From Sphingomonas alpina (GTDB lineage Bacteria; Pseudomonadota; Alphaproteobacteria; Sphingomonadales; Sphingomonadaceae), in NCBI RefSeq assembly GCF_014490665.1, contig NZ_CP061038.1, positions 310,001 to 374,000 of the forward strand: a stretch of DNA of 64,000 nucleotides. Reading direction: 5' to 3'. The notes under the pieces were generated by a model. The model did no database searches. It had not been told where the DNA came from and saw only the letters and a program-made list of their open reading frames with translations. The first letter of the stretch is position 1. Each line of letters opens with the position of its first letter. A program made the position numbers and the translations under genes. Shown piece by piece: positions 1 to 9,962 of the stretch.

Positions 1-2
1 TC

Positions 3-956
3 ACCGCGAAGATCATCCTCGTTGCGACCGGCGCGACGCCGTCGGTGCCGGATTGCCCGGGGCATGAACATGGCATCACCTCGAACGAGGCGTTCCATCT
101 CGACGCGGTGCCGAAGCGCATCCTGATCGCGGGCGCGGGCTATATCGCCAATGAATTCGCCGGCATCTTCCATCAACTCGGGGCGCACGTCATCCTGATC
201 AACCGCACCGACGTGATTCTGCGCGGCTATGACGAATCGATCCGCGACCGCTTGCTGCAGATCTCGATGATGAAGGGGATCGAGTTCCGCTTCCATGCCG
301 CGTTCGAGGGCATCAGCAAGGAAAAGAATGGCTGTCTGACGGTCAGCATGTCGAACCATGAACCGGTCACGGTCGATGCGGTGATGTTCGCCACCGGGCG
401 CGATCCCAATACCAAGGGGCTCGGCCTGGACAGCGCGGGCGTCGAGACCGACGACAAGGGCGCGATCAAGGTCGATGAGGACAATCGCTCGACCTGCCCG
501 AGCATCTATGCGGTCGGTGACGTCACCAACCGCGTGCAGCTGACCCCGGTCGCGATCCGCGAGGGCCAGGCCTTTGCCGACACGATCTTCGGCAACAAGC
601 CGACCCGGGTCGATTATGACTGCATCCCCTCCGCGGTATTCAGCCACCCGCCCATGGCGGGCGTCGGCATGACCGAGAGCCAGGCGAAGAACAAGCTCGG
701 CTCATGCAAGGTCTACACCTCGGACTTCCGGCCGATGAAGAATGTGCTCGCCGGCCGCAACGAACGCGCGCTCTACAAGATGGTCTGCGACAGCGAGACG
801 GGGAAAGTGCTCGGCCTGCACATGATCGGGCCCGACGCCCCGGAAATCCTGCAGGCGGCCGCAGTTGCGGTGAAGGCGGGCCTGACCAAGGACGCTTTCG
901 ACCAGACGGTGGCGCTGCATCCGTCGATGGCGGAGGAACTGGTGTTGATGCGGTAG
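3..956 (+). CDS. gor: Glutathione-disulfide reductase, C-terminal part (cut by window edge)
   Basis: FAD/NADPH flavoprotein that reduces glutathione disulfide in the cytoplasm. The reading frame is already open at base 3, so the FAD-binding N-terminus and the redox-active disulfide lie outside the window and 317 residues remain. Visible are the end of the FAD domain (ILVATG), the NADPH Rossmann motif GAGYIANEFAG, the second FAD-contact motif (YAVGDVTNRVQLTPVA), and a C-terminal dimerisation domain ending HPSMAEELV. That end carries the His-Glu pair that acts as general acid in this family. Trypanothione or mycothione reductase is possible in principle, but the alphaproteobacterial context favours glutathione reductase. 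A strong hairpin terminator follows 40 bases downstream. Confidence 0.93.
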   Translation, partial: TAKIILVATGATPSVPDCPGHEHGITSNEAFHLDAVPKRILIAGAGYIANEFAGIFHQLGAHVILINRTDVILRGYDESIRDRLLQISMMKGIEFRFHAAFEGISKEKNGCLTVSMSNHEPVTVDAVMFATGRDPNTKGLGLDSAGVETDDKGAIKVDEDNRSTCPSIYAVGDVTNRVQLTPVAIREGQAFADTIFGNKPTRVDYDCIPSAVFSHPPMAGVGMTESQAKNKLGSCKVYTSDFRPMKNVLAGRNERALYKMVCDSETGKVLGLHMIGPDAPEILQAAAVAVKAGLTKDAFDQTVALHPSMAEELVLMR

Positions 957-995
957 GACAGGAGTTTCTGGCCGCGAGAATTACATCACCGGCAC

Positions 996-1037
996 AAAAA
1001 AGGCCGCCATCCCGGTTGGGATGGCGGCCAATTTTTT
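996..1037. terminator. Bidirectional rho-independent terminator
   Basis: A perfect 12-bp stem (1002-1013 with 1018-1029, loop GGTT) is flanked by six A on the left and six T on the right. It can therefore terminate both converging genes, gor from the left and the TonB-dependent receptor from the right. Confidence 0.9.
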
Positions 1038-1051
1038 GTCCGGTCAGACGA

Positions 1052-3550
1052 TCAGAATTCGACGTGAACGCTGCCGAGCACCGTGCGGGGATAGCCGACC
1101 GAGAAGTTCGGGTTGGCCGCAGCGTTGATCTGCGTCGAGATGTTGCCGAAATAGAATTCGTTGAACAGGTTTTTCACGTTCAACTGAAGGTACGTCTTTT
1201 CCAGGCCGAAATCGCTCAGCTTGAGCCGCGCATCGAGATCGACCAGCATGTAAGCTGGTGCCACCACATCATTGACGTCGGTAGCGAAGCGCTTGTCGAC
1301 CCACTTTACAGTGGTACCCAGATCGACTGGGCCAGCCTTGATCAGCGCCCGGCCACCGACCTGCCACTCCGGCGTTTCGGTGACGCGCTTGCCCTTGGTC
1401 GGAGCAAAGACTGACGTCGCGCCGGACCCGCTGAGCAGAACATTGTCCTTCAACTCGGCATGGATGTAGGAACCAAAGGCAGTGATCGACGCCCAGTCGG
1501 TCGGCTTCACCGTTACGGTCGCATCGACGCCATAGCTGTCGACCTTGCCGACATTGCGATCGAGCGAGATGCCCTGATCGAAATCGTATGAGGTAACAAT
1601 CCGGTTCTTATAAGTGATGTACCAGGCGGTCGCCTGAGCCTGCACCCGGCTGTTCGTCATGCGCACACCCAGGTCGAAAGAGTCGGTCTTTTCCGGCTGC
1701 ACATCGACGAAGGGCGAACGATAGAGATTATCAGTACGCGGTGCCGAGAAACCCTTTGCGTAGCTGGCGAAGACATTCACGCTGTCACTGAACTTGTACA
1801 TCAGGCCGGCGCTAGGCAGAACCGCGTTATAATTATACGTCTTCTTGAAAGGCGCATAATAAGGCGTTGGTCCGGATGACGGAACCAGACCGCCGGGCGC
1901 GATAATCTGCGAGGCCGGGAAGGTTTCGCTGGTGCAATAGGCGAAGCCGCTACCACGGGCTTCGGTAAAGCAGCGATTCTCCAGCTGGCGCTTGAAGAAC
2001 GGCGCACGCACGCCGATCTGGACGGTCAGTGCATCATTCAGGAATTTGCCGACATATTCGCCCGAGATTTGGTTGAGCAGAGCGATCGACAGGCGATTGC
2101 GCTGCTGAATCTGATAGCCATCCGCCGTAAGCACCGGACGGGCATCGCCACGGCCACCGAACACGCTTTCGGGAAGACCGGTCTGGGTCAGATATCCCCA
2201 TTCGCCAGTCTGCCGATGATGACCACGCTCATAGGTATAGGCGATGCGGACGCGGTTCTGATCGTTGATATCGTAGATCAGCGATGCCGTCCCGGTGATG
2301 CGGTTGGTGTTGGTGTTGTTTGGTGTGAAGAACCGCACCGTATCCAGATAATCACCATCGCCGTTGAAATCGACACCGGGAGCGCCAGGCGTGCCGCCGC
2401 GAGCACGAGCCGAATTCTCAGCCAGTGTCGTGCTGCCGCCGCCATTGGCGAGCACATATTGATATGCGGCATCCGTCGTCAGCAGGAGCTTGTCTGTCAG
2501 CGTGAAGCGCGAATTGAAGCGCACATTGCCGGTGTTCGTCGGGTTGATACGCACGGCATAGAAATTGGAACATGCGGCGGCGGCTCCAGCGCCATCGTTC
2601 TGCGCGCCTGGACCCCGAACCGGACGAGCGCAAATCGCATCATTTTCGAAATTGTTGATGATGTCCTGCTGGGCGTGGTTGAAGTCGCTCAGATCAATCG
2701 GATTGGCTGGAGTGGCAGCTGCAGCGGCTGGGATTCTCGTCGCGCCGAACAATGTGCGGAGGTCATTAACGCCTGGGTTGCGATAGAAGTTGTTGCGGTT
2801 CTTGTTAAAGTGACCCGAGAGACGAAGGAAGTCACCATTGCTGCCAAGCGGCTGATAAATGCTGACGTTATACTGTTCTTTCTCGTTCCGGCCCGGGCCC
2901 TTGAATTTATCGTTCCGTGCCATGCTGGCGGACGCCAGGGCCTTGGTGCCGAATGAAGTCAATTCGCCGGTCTGGACCATGCCGAAGATACGCATGAAGT
3001 CATTCTGGCCCGCGGAGCCGACCAGCATTGCGCCGAATTTGTCGCTCGGGGTGATGGTCTTATAGTTGATCGTTCCGCCAGCGGCGCTCGCGGTCGGGCT
3101 GTCGATATCGGTCGCGCCGAGATTGACGTTGACCTCCTGGATCACCTCCGGATCGAGCGTCTGGTTCGAATAGACCGCATAGTTGCCGGTATCGTTCAGC
3201 GGGAAGCCGTCCCAGGTCAACGACACGCGGTTGCCGTCAAATCCGCGAATGCGGACATTGCCGCCCGCCGAACCGAACGGATCGCTCTGGGTGAAGTTCA
3301 CCCCGGGGATGATGTTGAGCGCATCAAGCACGGTGTTGCCCGGCACGCTGCGATTGATGATATCGTTGGTCAAGATTTGACGCGCCTTGGGCGAATCAGG
3401 AATGACAATTCCTTCAACACCGCGCGCGGTGCTGGCGGTAACGACGATGTCGTCTTCGCCAAATTCGGTCGAACCGGTCGACTGCGCGTACGCGGCGCCC
3501 GGAATCATCAGGGCGGCAACAGCCACGCCCATGAATAGGTTGTTTCGCAT
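1052..3550 (-). CDS. TonB-dependent outer-membrane receptor
   Basis: Ligand-gated outer-membrane porin energised by TonB-ExbBD. The start at 3550 is chosen because GGGGA lies about 7-11 bases before it and the protein then opens with a clean signal peptide (MRNNLFMGVAVAALMI...AYAQS). An upstream in-frame ATG at 3595 would bury that signal. The 832-residue protein has a short TonB-box-like segment (DDIVVTAS), a plug domain at about residues 35-170 (SVPGNTVLDALNIIPGV, GGNVRIRGFDGNRV), and a long beta-barrel ending in an aromatic-rich strand (GYPRTVLGSVHVEF). No neighbouring gene reveals the ligand. It is transcribed alone and shares a terminator with gor. Confidence 0.93.
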   Translation of the reverse strand: MRNNLFMGVAVAALMIPGAAYAQSTGSTEFGEDDIVVTASTARGVEGIVIPDSPKARQILTNDIINRSVPGNTVLDALNIIPGVNFTQSDPFGSAGGNVRIRGFDGNRVSLTWDGFPLNDTGNYAVYSNQTLDPEVIQEVNVNLGATDIDSPTASAAGGTINYKTITPSDKFGAMLVGSAGQNDFMRIFGMVQTGELTSFGTKALASASMARNDKFKGPGRNEKEQYNVSIYQPLGSNGDFLRLSGHFNKNRNNFYRNPGVNDLRTLFGATRIPAAAAATPANPIDLSDFNHAQQDIINNFENDAICARPVRGPGAQNDGAGAAAACSNFYAVRINPTNTGNVRFNSRFTLTDKLLLTTDAAYQYVLANGGGSTTLAENSARARGGTPGAPGVDFNGDGDYLDTVRFFTPNNTNTNRITGTASLIYDINDQNRVRIAYTYERGHHRQTGEWGYLTQTGLPESVFGGRGDARPVLTADGYQIQQRNRLSIALLNQISGEYVGKFLNDALTVQIGVRAPFFKRQLENRCFTEARGSGFAYCTSETFPASQIIAPGGLVPSSGPTPYYAPFKKTYNYNAVLPSAGLMYKFSDSVNVFASYAKGFSAPRTDNLYRSPFVDVQPEKTDSFDLGVRMTNSRVQAQATAWYITYKNRIVTSYDFDQGISLDRNVGKVDSYGVDATVTVKPTDWASITAFGSYIHAELKDNVLLSGSGATSVFAPTKGKRVTETPEWQVGGRALIKAGPVDLGTTVKWVDKRFATDVNDVVAPAYMLVDLDARLKLSDFGLEKTYLQLNVKNLFNEFYFGNISTQINAAANPNFSVGYPRTVLGSVHVEF

Positions 3551-3712
3551 GTTTATGTTCCCCTTCGAGCTTCGTGCTCTGATCAGACGGCTCACTGTCC
3601 GTTACCGGGCGCCCTGCACGCCGATTATTTCGGATAGATGACATCGGGGTACTTACGCCAGACCCCCGGAGATTCATTTCATGGTGCGTTGCAAAAAAGC
3701 ATCACTGCCCGG

Positions 3713-5800
<2,088 letters not shown>

Positions 5801-5885
5801 CTACCGGAGGGGCCGGGGGGCAATCAAGCGGCTTTGATTCAAACCGGGATTGGTTCGCGAAACGGTGGAGCGTCAAATGCCCCGA

Positions 5886-5965
5886 CCCCGTTCGTTTCGA
5901 GCGCAGTCGAGAAACATGTTCCGAGCGCCAGGGCCGGTTCTCGACTGCGCTCGAAACGAACGGGG
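5886..5965. repeat. Inverted repeat with perfect 28-bp arms
   Basis: Left arm 5886-5913 and right arm 5938-5965 are exact reverse complements around a 24-base loop. The core is TTTCGAGCGCAGTCGAGAA. It looks like an intergenic repetitive palindrome of the REP type. Position between ligA and the small gene downstream makes an mRNA 3'-end or supercoiling role possible, but nothing here proves one. Confidence 0.85.
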
Positions 5966-5992
5966 GTTTAACGGAATGCGGGGCCGGAGACG

Positions 5993-6197
5993 CTAATCGT
6001 CGTCTTCGCCGGCCAGCGCCTTGGCTTCTTCGTTGACGGAGCGGCGTTCGGCGGTCTTTTTCGGCGCGAGTCGCCATTTCGTCCCATGCTTTTGCAGCGC
6101 GCAGCCAGCGCGAACGGACATTGTCGAGGGTCGCGGAATCGGCGTCGGCCTCAGCCTGACGTGCGCGATCGCGATAGAACAGTGCGGTGGTATTCGT
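5993..6197 (-). pseudogene. Broken small gene: ACG in place of ATG plus a one-base frameshift
   Basis: A helical, charged peptide can be read from 6197: TNTTALFYRDRARQ, then SATLDNVRSRWLRAA, then KAWDEMATRAEK. After the run GAAAAAG near 6058 the coherent sequence moves to the next frame (TAERRSVNEEAKALAGEDDD, stop at 5993). Deleting one A of the run restores one frame of 67 codons. The first codon is ACG, placed 7 bases after AGGAG exactly where an ATG would be expected. Two lesions suggest a decaying gene. A sequencing error in the run plus real ACG initiation is the alternative. Function unknown. Confidence 0.55.
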
Positions 6198-6230
6198 AGG
6201 GTGTCTCCTCGGGGTTCCGGGTGAAAGCGC

Positions 6231-6258
6231 GCGGGCGCCGGACGAATCCGGCGCCCGC
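6231..6258 (-). terminator. Hairpin terminator downstream of the cold-shock gene
   Basis: A perfect 11-bp GC stem (6231-6241 with 6248-6258, loop ACGAAT) begins 8 bases after the cold-shock stop codon. On the minus strand it is followed by GCGCGCTTTC, so the T run is weak. Confidence 0.6.
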
Positions 6259-6265
6259 GTGTCAA

Positions 6266-6472
6266 TCACGCAGAAGCGAGGTTCACAGCGGACATCTTGC
6301 CGCGACGATCCTGCTCGAGCTCGTACGAAACGCGCTGCTCCTTATCGAGCGTGCGCATGCCGGCTGCTTCAACGGCACTGATATGGACAAAGGCGTCGTT
6401 CCCGCCACCTTCAGGCGCGATGAAGCCATAGCCCTTGTCGGCGTTGAAGAATTTTACGGTGCCGATCGGCAT
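6266..6472 (-). CDS. Cold-shock protein (CspA family)
   Basis: Single-stranded nucleic-acid-binding OB fold of 68 residues. RNP1 (DKGYGFIAP) and RNP2 (DAFVHISAV) are both present, and the protein starts MPIGTVKFFN as is typical. The start at 6472 has AAGGA eight bases upstream. A longer reading to 6604 adds only a low-complexity extension that the family lacks. The long untranslated leader upstream is common for cold-inducible csp genes, so temperature-dependent control of this mRNA is an inference. Confidence 0.95.
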   Translation of the reverse strand: MPIGTVKFFNADKGYGFIAPEGGGNDAFVHISAVEAAGMRTLDKEQRVSYELEQDRRGKMSAVNLASA

Positions 6473-6906
6473 AGGTATTTCCTTGGGTAGACGGAGCCGG
6501 GAAGAAAAACCGAAAGCACCGTCCGGCCCCGGCCGGTGCATCTCGAAGGCGGTCGCGTCAGTCGCCCGATGGGGCGAAGACGTTGCGAAATGGATGTTGG
6601 CCAAGTGGCGTTTCGAGGTCCAACGGTCAGCTCCGAAGCTTAAAACAAGCGGGAGCGCGAAGGTCTCTCAGTCGTGCGATGCTTGTGGGCAATTTCGCGC
6701 GATGAGAGAGCTATAGCATGGTTTTGTGGAATTGTCGCATCGTTTAACTCTGGGTTTAACTCTGGCCCTATTGTCGCCTTGTCGCCGCGTAATACCGGCA
6801 TGTCGTGCGCACCGGCGACAGCGTCCAGCGCTGGCGCGTTGTTGTTGCAGGCGGCGAGCTTTCCCGAAAGCCACCGACTCAAGGCGCACCGATTCGGCGC
6901 TACCTG

Positions 6907-7009
6907 CTTCCCCGGCAAAGGCCGGGGCCCGGTGGGTGAGCATTTGTTGGCCTGCGCTTCGCGTTGTTACCTCGGCCTTCTCGACTGGGCCCCGGCCTTC
7001 GCCGGGAAG
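6907..7009. repeat. Inverted repeat, GGCCGGGGCC family
   Basis: Near-perfect 23-bp arms at 6907-6930 and 6987-7009 (CCCCGGC-A-AAGGCCGGGGCCC against its complement). The same family recurs with perfect arms at 42925-43025. This copy lies in the roughly 850-base stretch 6473-7325, which has no convincing gene. The rest of that stretch holds only the palindrome at 7099 and the leader of the two-component operon. Confidence 0.8.
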
Positions 7010-7098
7010 CCGCAAAGGTGGATCGCATCAACTGGATTTGGTTTTAGTATCTGAAATACAAGGATATTATACCCTTACGCTAACGCGGCGGCGGCAGG

Positions 7099-7128
7099 AG
7101 ATATGGTACATTCCGGTGTAACATATCT
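7099..7128. promoter_or_regulatory. 30-bp palindromic element, copy A
   Basis: Imperfect palindrome with half-sites AGATATGGTACA and TGTAACATATCT around TTCCGG. It is 29/30 identical to copy B at 24164 and matches the reverse complement of copy C at 61361. A GATTCAA block follows 25 bases later, and the spacing is the same in copy B. It sits about 200 bases upstream of the response-regulator start, so an operator is possible. A short open frame from 7103 (MVHSGVTYLPAVLLPAVIQ) runs through it, so a small coding element is the other reading. Confidence 0.6.
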
Positions 7129-7325
7129 TCCGGCAGTGCTGCTGCCGGCGGTGATTCAAGCGCTGTCCAGGGTCGGGCATATCATCACCTGCCGGACAGA
7201 TACCGGCGCCGGGATTGCTGCAGCCGCCGGCGCAATGGTCTCGCACTCCACGCGATCTCCACAATTCTGTGAAAACATTGTCGGACGGCACTAAGCCGCT
7301 TGTTGACGAAGGAGTTTGGCCGGCT

Positions 7326-8018
7326 GTGGAAAACGCGTTGATTCTGATCGTCGAGGACGAACCCGAAATCGCGCGGATCCTGCAATCCTATCTGGAGCGC
7401 GATGGTTTCCGTACCGTTTGCGCCGGCGATGGCGAGATCGCACTGACTCACCTCAAGACGCTGCGGCCCGATCTCGTGCTGCTCGATATCGGCCTGCCGC
7501 GGCGCGACGGTTTTTCGGTGCTCACCGAAATCCGCGGCCGGGAGAATACACCGGTGATCATGACGACGGCGCGGGCGGAGGATCTCGACAAGCTGTCGGC
7601 CTTGCGCATCGGCGCGGACGATTATGTGGTGAAGCCGTTCAACCCGATGGAGGTGGTGGCGCGGGTCAAGGCGGTGTTGCGCCGAACCCGGGGAGAGGAT
7701 TTCGGCCACCCCGTGTTGCGCGTCGATACGCTGGAGGTGGATACGGAAAATTACCGGGCGTCGGTCGCACGGGGCGGCGACCGCCTGGTTTTGGACCTTA
7801 CCCTGACGGAGTACCGGCTGCTCGCCCATCTCGCCCGCGCACCGCGTCGCGTCTTCACGCGGGGGGACCTGGTCGACGCATGCCTTCCCGAAAGCAACGC
7901 TCTGGAGCGCACCGTCGACAGCCATGTCAGCAATCTCCGCCGCAAGCTCGATCGGGCCGGTGCGGCTGGATTGTGCGTGGTGGTGCGGGGCGTGGGATAC
8001 AGGCTGATGGCATCATGA
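7326..8018 (+). CDS. OmpR/PhoB-type response regulator, BaeR-like
   Basis: DNA-binding output half of a two-component system, 230 residues. The receiver domain shows the acidic pair in VEDEPEIA, the phospho-acceptor Asp in DLVLLDIGLP, the Thr/Ser switch (VIMTTA) and Lys in DDYVVKPFNP. The winged-helix effector follows at about residue 130 (LTEYRLLAHLARAPRRVFTRGDLV, VDSHVSNLRRKLDRAG). The GTG at 7326 is taken as start because AAGGAG lies at 7309-7314 and the receiver begins at once. It overlaps the kinase gene by ATGA, so the two are translationally coupled. The closest familiar pair is BaeSR of envelope stress; the stimulus here is unknown. Confidence 0.9.
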   Translation: MENALILIVEDEPEIARILQSYLERDGFRTVCAGDGEIALTHLKTLRPDLVLLDIGLPRRDGFSVLTEIRGRENTPVIMTTARAEDLDKLSALRIGADDYVVKPFNPMEVVARVKAVLRRTRGEDFGHPVLRVDTLEVDTENYRASVARGGDRLVLDLTLTEYRLLAHLARAPRRVFTRGDLVDACLPESNALERTVDSHVSNLRRKLDRAGAAGLCVVVRGVGYRLMAS

Positions 8019-9205
8019 CCGAGCCCCCGATCCGACGCCGCCGTTGGCGACGCTGGCCGCTTTCACGTCAGATCGCGATCGTCCTGGCGGGCGCCGTGCT
8101 GATGAATGCCGTCCTGTTCGTGGTGACGATGACCATTTTCGTCTCAATCGAAGAGCAGCGGATCGAGCGGACACTCTCACCGGCAGCGACCCGCGCGCTC
8201 AGGGCGTCGGAGGCGAGCCGCCTGCCGCGAACCGAGGATCTTGCCGCCTATCTCCGGGAAACCCGGGGTATGGAAGACCTGGTCGACGAACGGATCAATA
8301 CCGCGCTTGCGCTCTTCACGCTGCTCGCTGCCACTGCAGGATTCGCACTCGGATATGTCCTGCTCGGCCGCCTTGGCCGCGGTCTCAACAATGTCGCCCA
8401 TGCCGCGCGACGCGTCGCGGAGGGCGACCTGTCGGCTCAGGCATCCGCGCCGAAATGGGCCTCGCGCGAGGAATATCAGCTCGCGTCCGATTTCAACGCG
8501 ATGTCCCGCTCGCTGCAGCGGGCGGAGCGCGAACTGGCCGAAAGCACCGCTGCGGTGGCGCATGAGCTGCGCACGCCGCTGACCATATTGCGGGGGCGCC
8601 TGCACGGCATCGAGGACGGCGTCTTTCCCGGCGGACCGGAGGAAATGCGTGGCCTGCTCTTCCAGGTCGAAGGGCTGGGCCGCCTGATCGACGATCTGCA
8701 GACGCTCAACCTGGCCAAGTCCAACCGCATGCTGCTCGACCTGGTGGCGGTCGACCTGTCGGAACAGGTCGAGCATGTCCTGGCCGTGGTCAGGCCGGAT
8801 CTGGAAGCCGCCGGCCTCGACCCCGTGCTTGATCTGGTTCCCGCCGTGGTGGTCGCCGATGGCGGCAGGCTGCGCCAGGCGATCAGCGCGGTGCTCAACA
8901 ATGCCCAGCGCTATGCTGCGCAGAGCGGTGTGCTGCGCATCCATACCAGGATCGAAGAGGACGATGGGGTGCTGGAGATCGTCGATCACGGACCGGGCCT
9001 GCCGCCCGGGACCAGCGAGCTCGCCTTTGACCGTTTCTGGCGCGCCGAGGGATCGCGTGCGCGCCATAGCGGCGGCACCGGCCTAGGCCTCGCGATCGTG
9101 CGCGTCATCGTCGAAGCCCATGGCGGGAGCGCGACCCTGGAAAGCCATGATGGCGGCGGCACGGTCTTCACCATGCGGTTGCCGCGCGCGGGCCGCTCCA
9201 CATGA
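8015..9205 (+). CDS. Sensor histidine kinase, BaeS-like
   Basis: Inner-membrane kinase of 396 residues that should phosphorylate the regulator encoded just upstream. Two membrane segments (about residues 18-45 and 105-125, ALFTLLAATAGFALGYVLL) bracket a very short periplasmic loop. HAMP follows, then the H-box AAVAHELRTPLTILRG and the ATPase N, G1 and G2 boxes (VLNNAQRYA, DHGPGLPPG, GGTGLGLAIV). The small sensor loop of about 60 residues suggests sensing at or in the membrane, not of a bound ligand. The start ATG overlaps the stop of the regulator by four bases. Confidence 0.92.
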   Translation: MTEPPIRRRRWRRWPLSRQIAIVLAGAVLMNAVLFVVTMTIFVSIEEQRIERTLSPAATRALRASEASRLPRTEDLAAYLRETRGMEDLVDERINTALALFTLLAATAGFALGYVLLGRLGRGLNNVAHAARRVAEGDLSAQASAPKWASREEYQLASDFNAMSRSLQRAERELAESTAAVAHELRTPLTILRGRLHGIEDGVFPGGPEEMRGLLFQVEGLGRLIDDLQTLNLAKSNRMLLDLVAVDLSEQVEHVLAVVRPDLEAAGLDPVLDLVPAVVVADGGRLRQAISAVLNNAQRYAAQSGVLRIHTRIEEDDGVLEIVDHGPGLPPGTSELAFDRFWRAEGSRARHSGGTGLGLAIVRVIVEAHGGSATLESHDGGGTVFTMRLPRAGRST

Positions 9206-9301
9206 TCTCTACACGATACTGATCCGACCTCCACAATTGCGCTGGATATCCCTGTCCATCGGCCGGCGTGTGTTTCGGCCGCACTGTCATCAGGGAGATA
9301 C

Positions 9302-9916
9302 ATGATGAAGACGACGCTTTCGCTCCTGGCCATTGCGGCACTCGCGCTGCCAATCACCGCTCAAGCGCAGGAGCAGGATGGGGCATCGCCCTTCAACGGC
9401 GCGCATGCCACGGTCGAAATCGGCCGCGCCGACACCAAGGCGCGTCAGAACGGCGCCCCGGTATCGAACCGTGGCGAGAGCAAGGCCGGCCTTGCCAAGA
9501 TCCGCGGCGCGATCGGTTATGACGCGGCGCTTGGTTCCAACTTCCTGATCGGCGCGGAAGCCGGCATCGGCACCGGCGGGCGCTCGGTCAAGCAGCGCTC
9601 GCTTCTGGGCGGCACCTACCGGGTTCGCCCCGGGATCACCTATGATCTCACCGCGCGTGCGGGTGTGATGCCGGTGAAAAGCCTGCTGATCTATGGGCGG
9701 GGCGGCTATCGCTGGCTGCGCAACAAGGAAGAGATCACCGGTCAGGTGACCGGCAACGGAGTCTACAAGCACACCGATGGCGGCTGGACCTATGGCGCCG
9801 GCGTGGAGCTTGCCCTGACATCGTCCTTCTCGCTGCGCGGCGAGTATAACCGGACCAATTTCGACAAGAATCTGCGCCAGAACCGGCTGTCGCTGGGCGG
9901 ATCCTTCCGCTTCTGA
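9302..9916 (+). CDS. Small outer-membrane beta-barrel protein
   Basis: A 204-residue exported protein with a signal peptide (MMKTTLSLLAIAALALPITAQAQ) and alternating hydrophobic strands ending LSLGGSFRF. The terminal aromatic is the signature for BamA-mediated insertion. The family resembles the opacity/OmpA-barrel superfamily with eight predicted strands. AGGGAG precedes two adjacent ATG codons; the second, at 9305, has the better spacing. It follows the two-component operon by 96 bases in the same direction, so it may be a target or a passenger of that system. A hairpin terminator follows. Confidence 0.8.
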   Translation: MMKTTLSLLAIAALALPITAQAQEQDGASPFNGAHATVEIGRADTKARQNGAPVSNRGESKAGLAKIRGAIGYDAALGSNFLIGAEAGIGTGGRSVKQRSLLGGTYRVRPGITYDLTARAGVMPVKSLLIYGRGGYRWLRNKEEITGQVTGNGVYKHTDGGWTYGAGVELALTSSFSLRGEYNRTNFDKNLRQNRLSLGGSFRF

Positions 9917-9931
9917 GCCGATCAATGAATC

Positions 9932-9957
9932 CCTGGCGCGCAGCGTTGCGCGCCAGG
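9932..9957 (+). terminator. Hairpin terminator after the barrel gene
   Basis: An 11-bp stem (CCTGGCGCGCA at 9932-9942 with its complement at 9947-9957, loop GCGT) is followed by CGTTTCT. It lies between the converging barrel gene and recN, and may serve both. Confidence 0.75.
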
Positions 9958-9962
9958 CGTTT

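Noticed and set aside
7215..7325. Longer start for the response regulator at 7215
   Set aside because: The extra residues have no family counterpart and lack an SD; GTG 7326 has AAGGAG at good distance.
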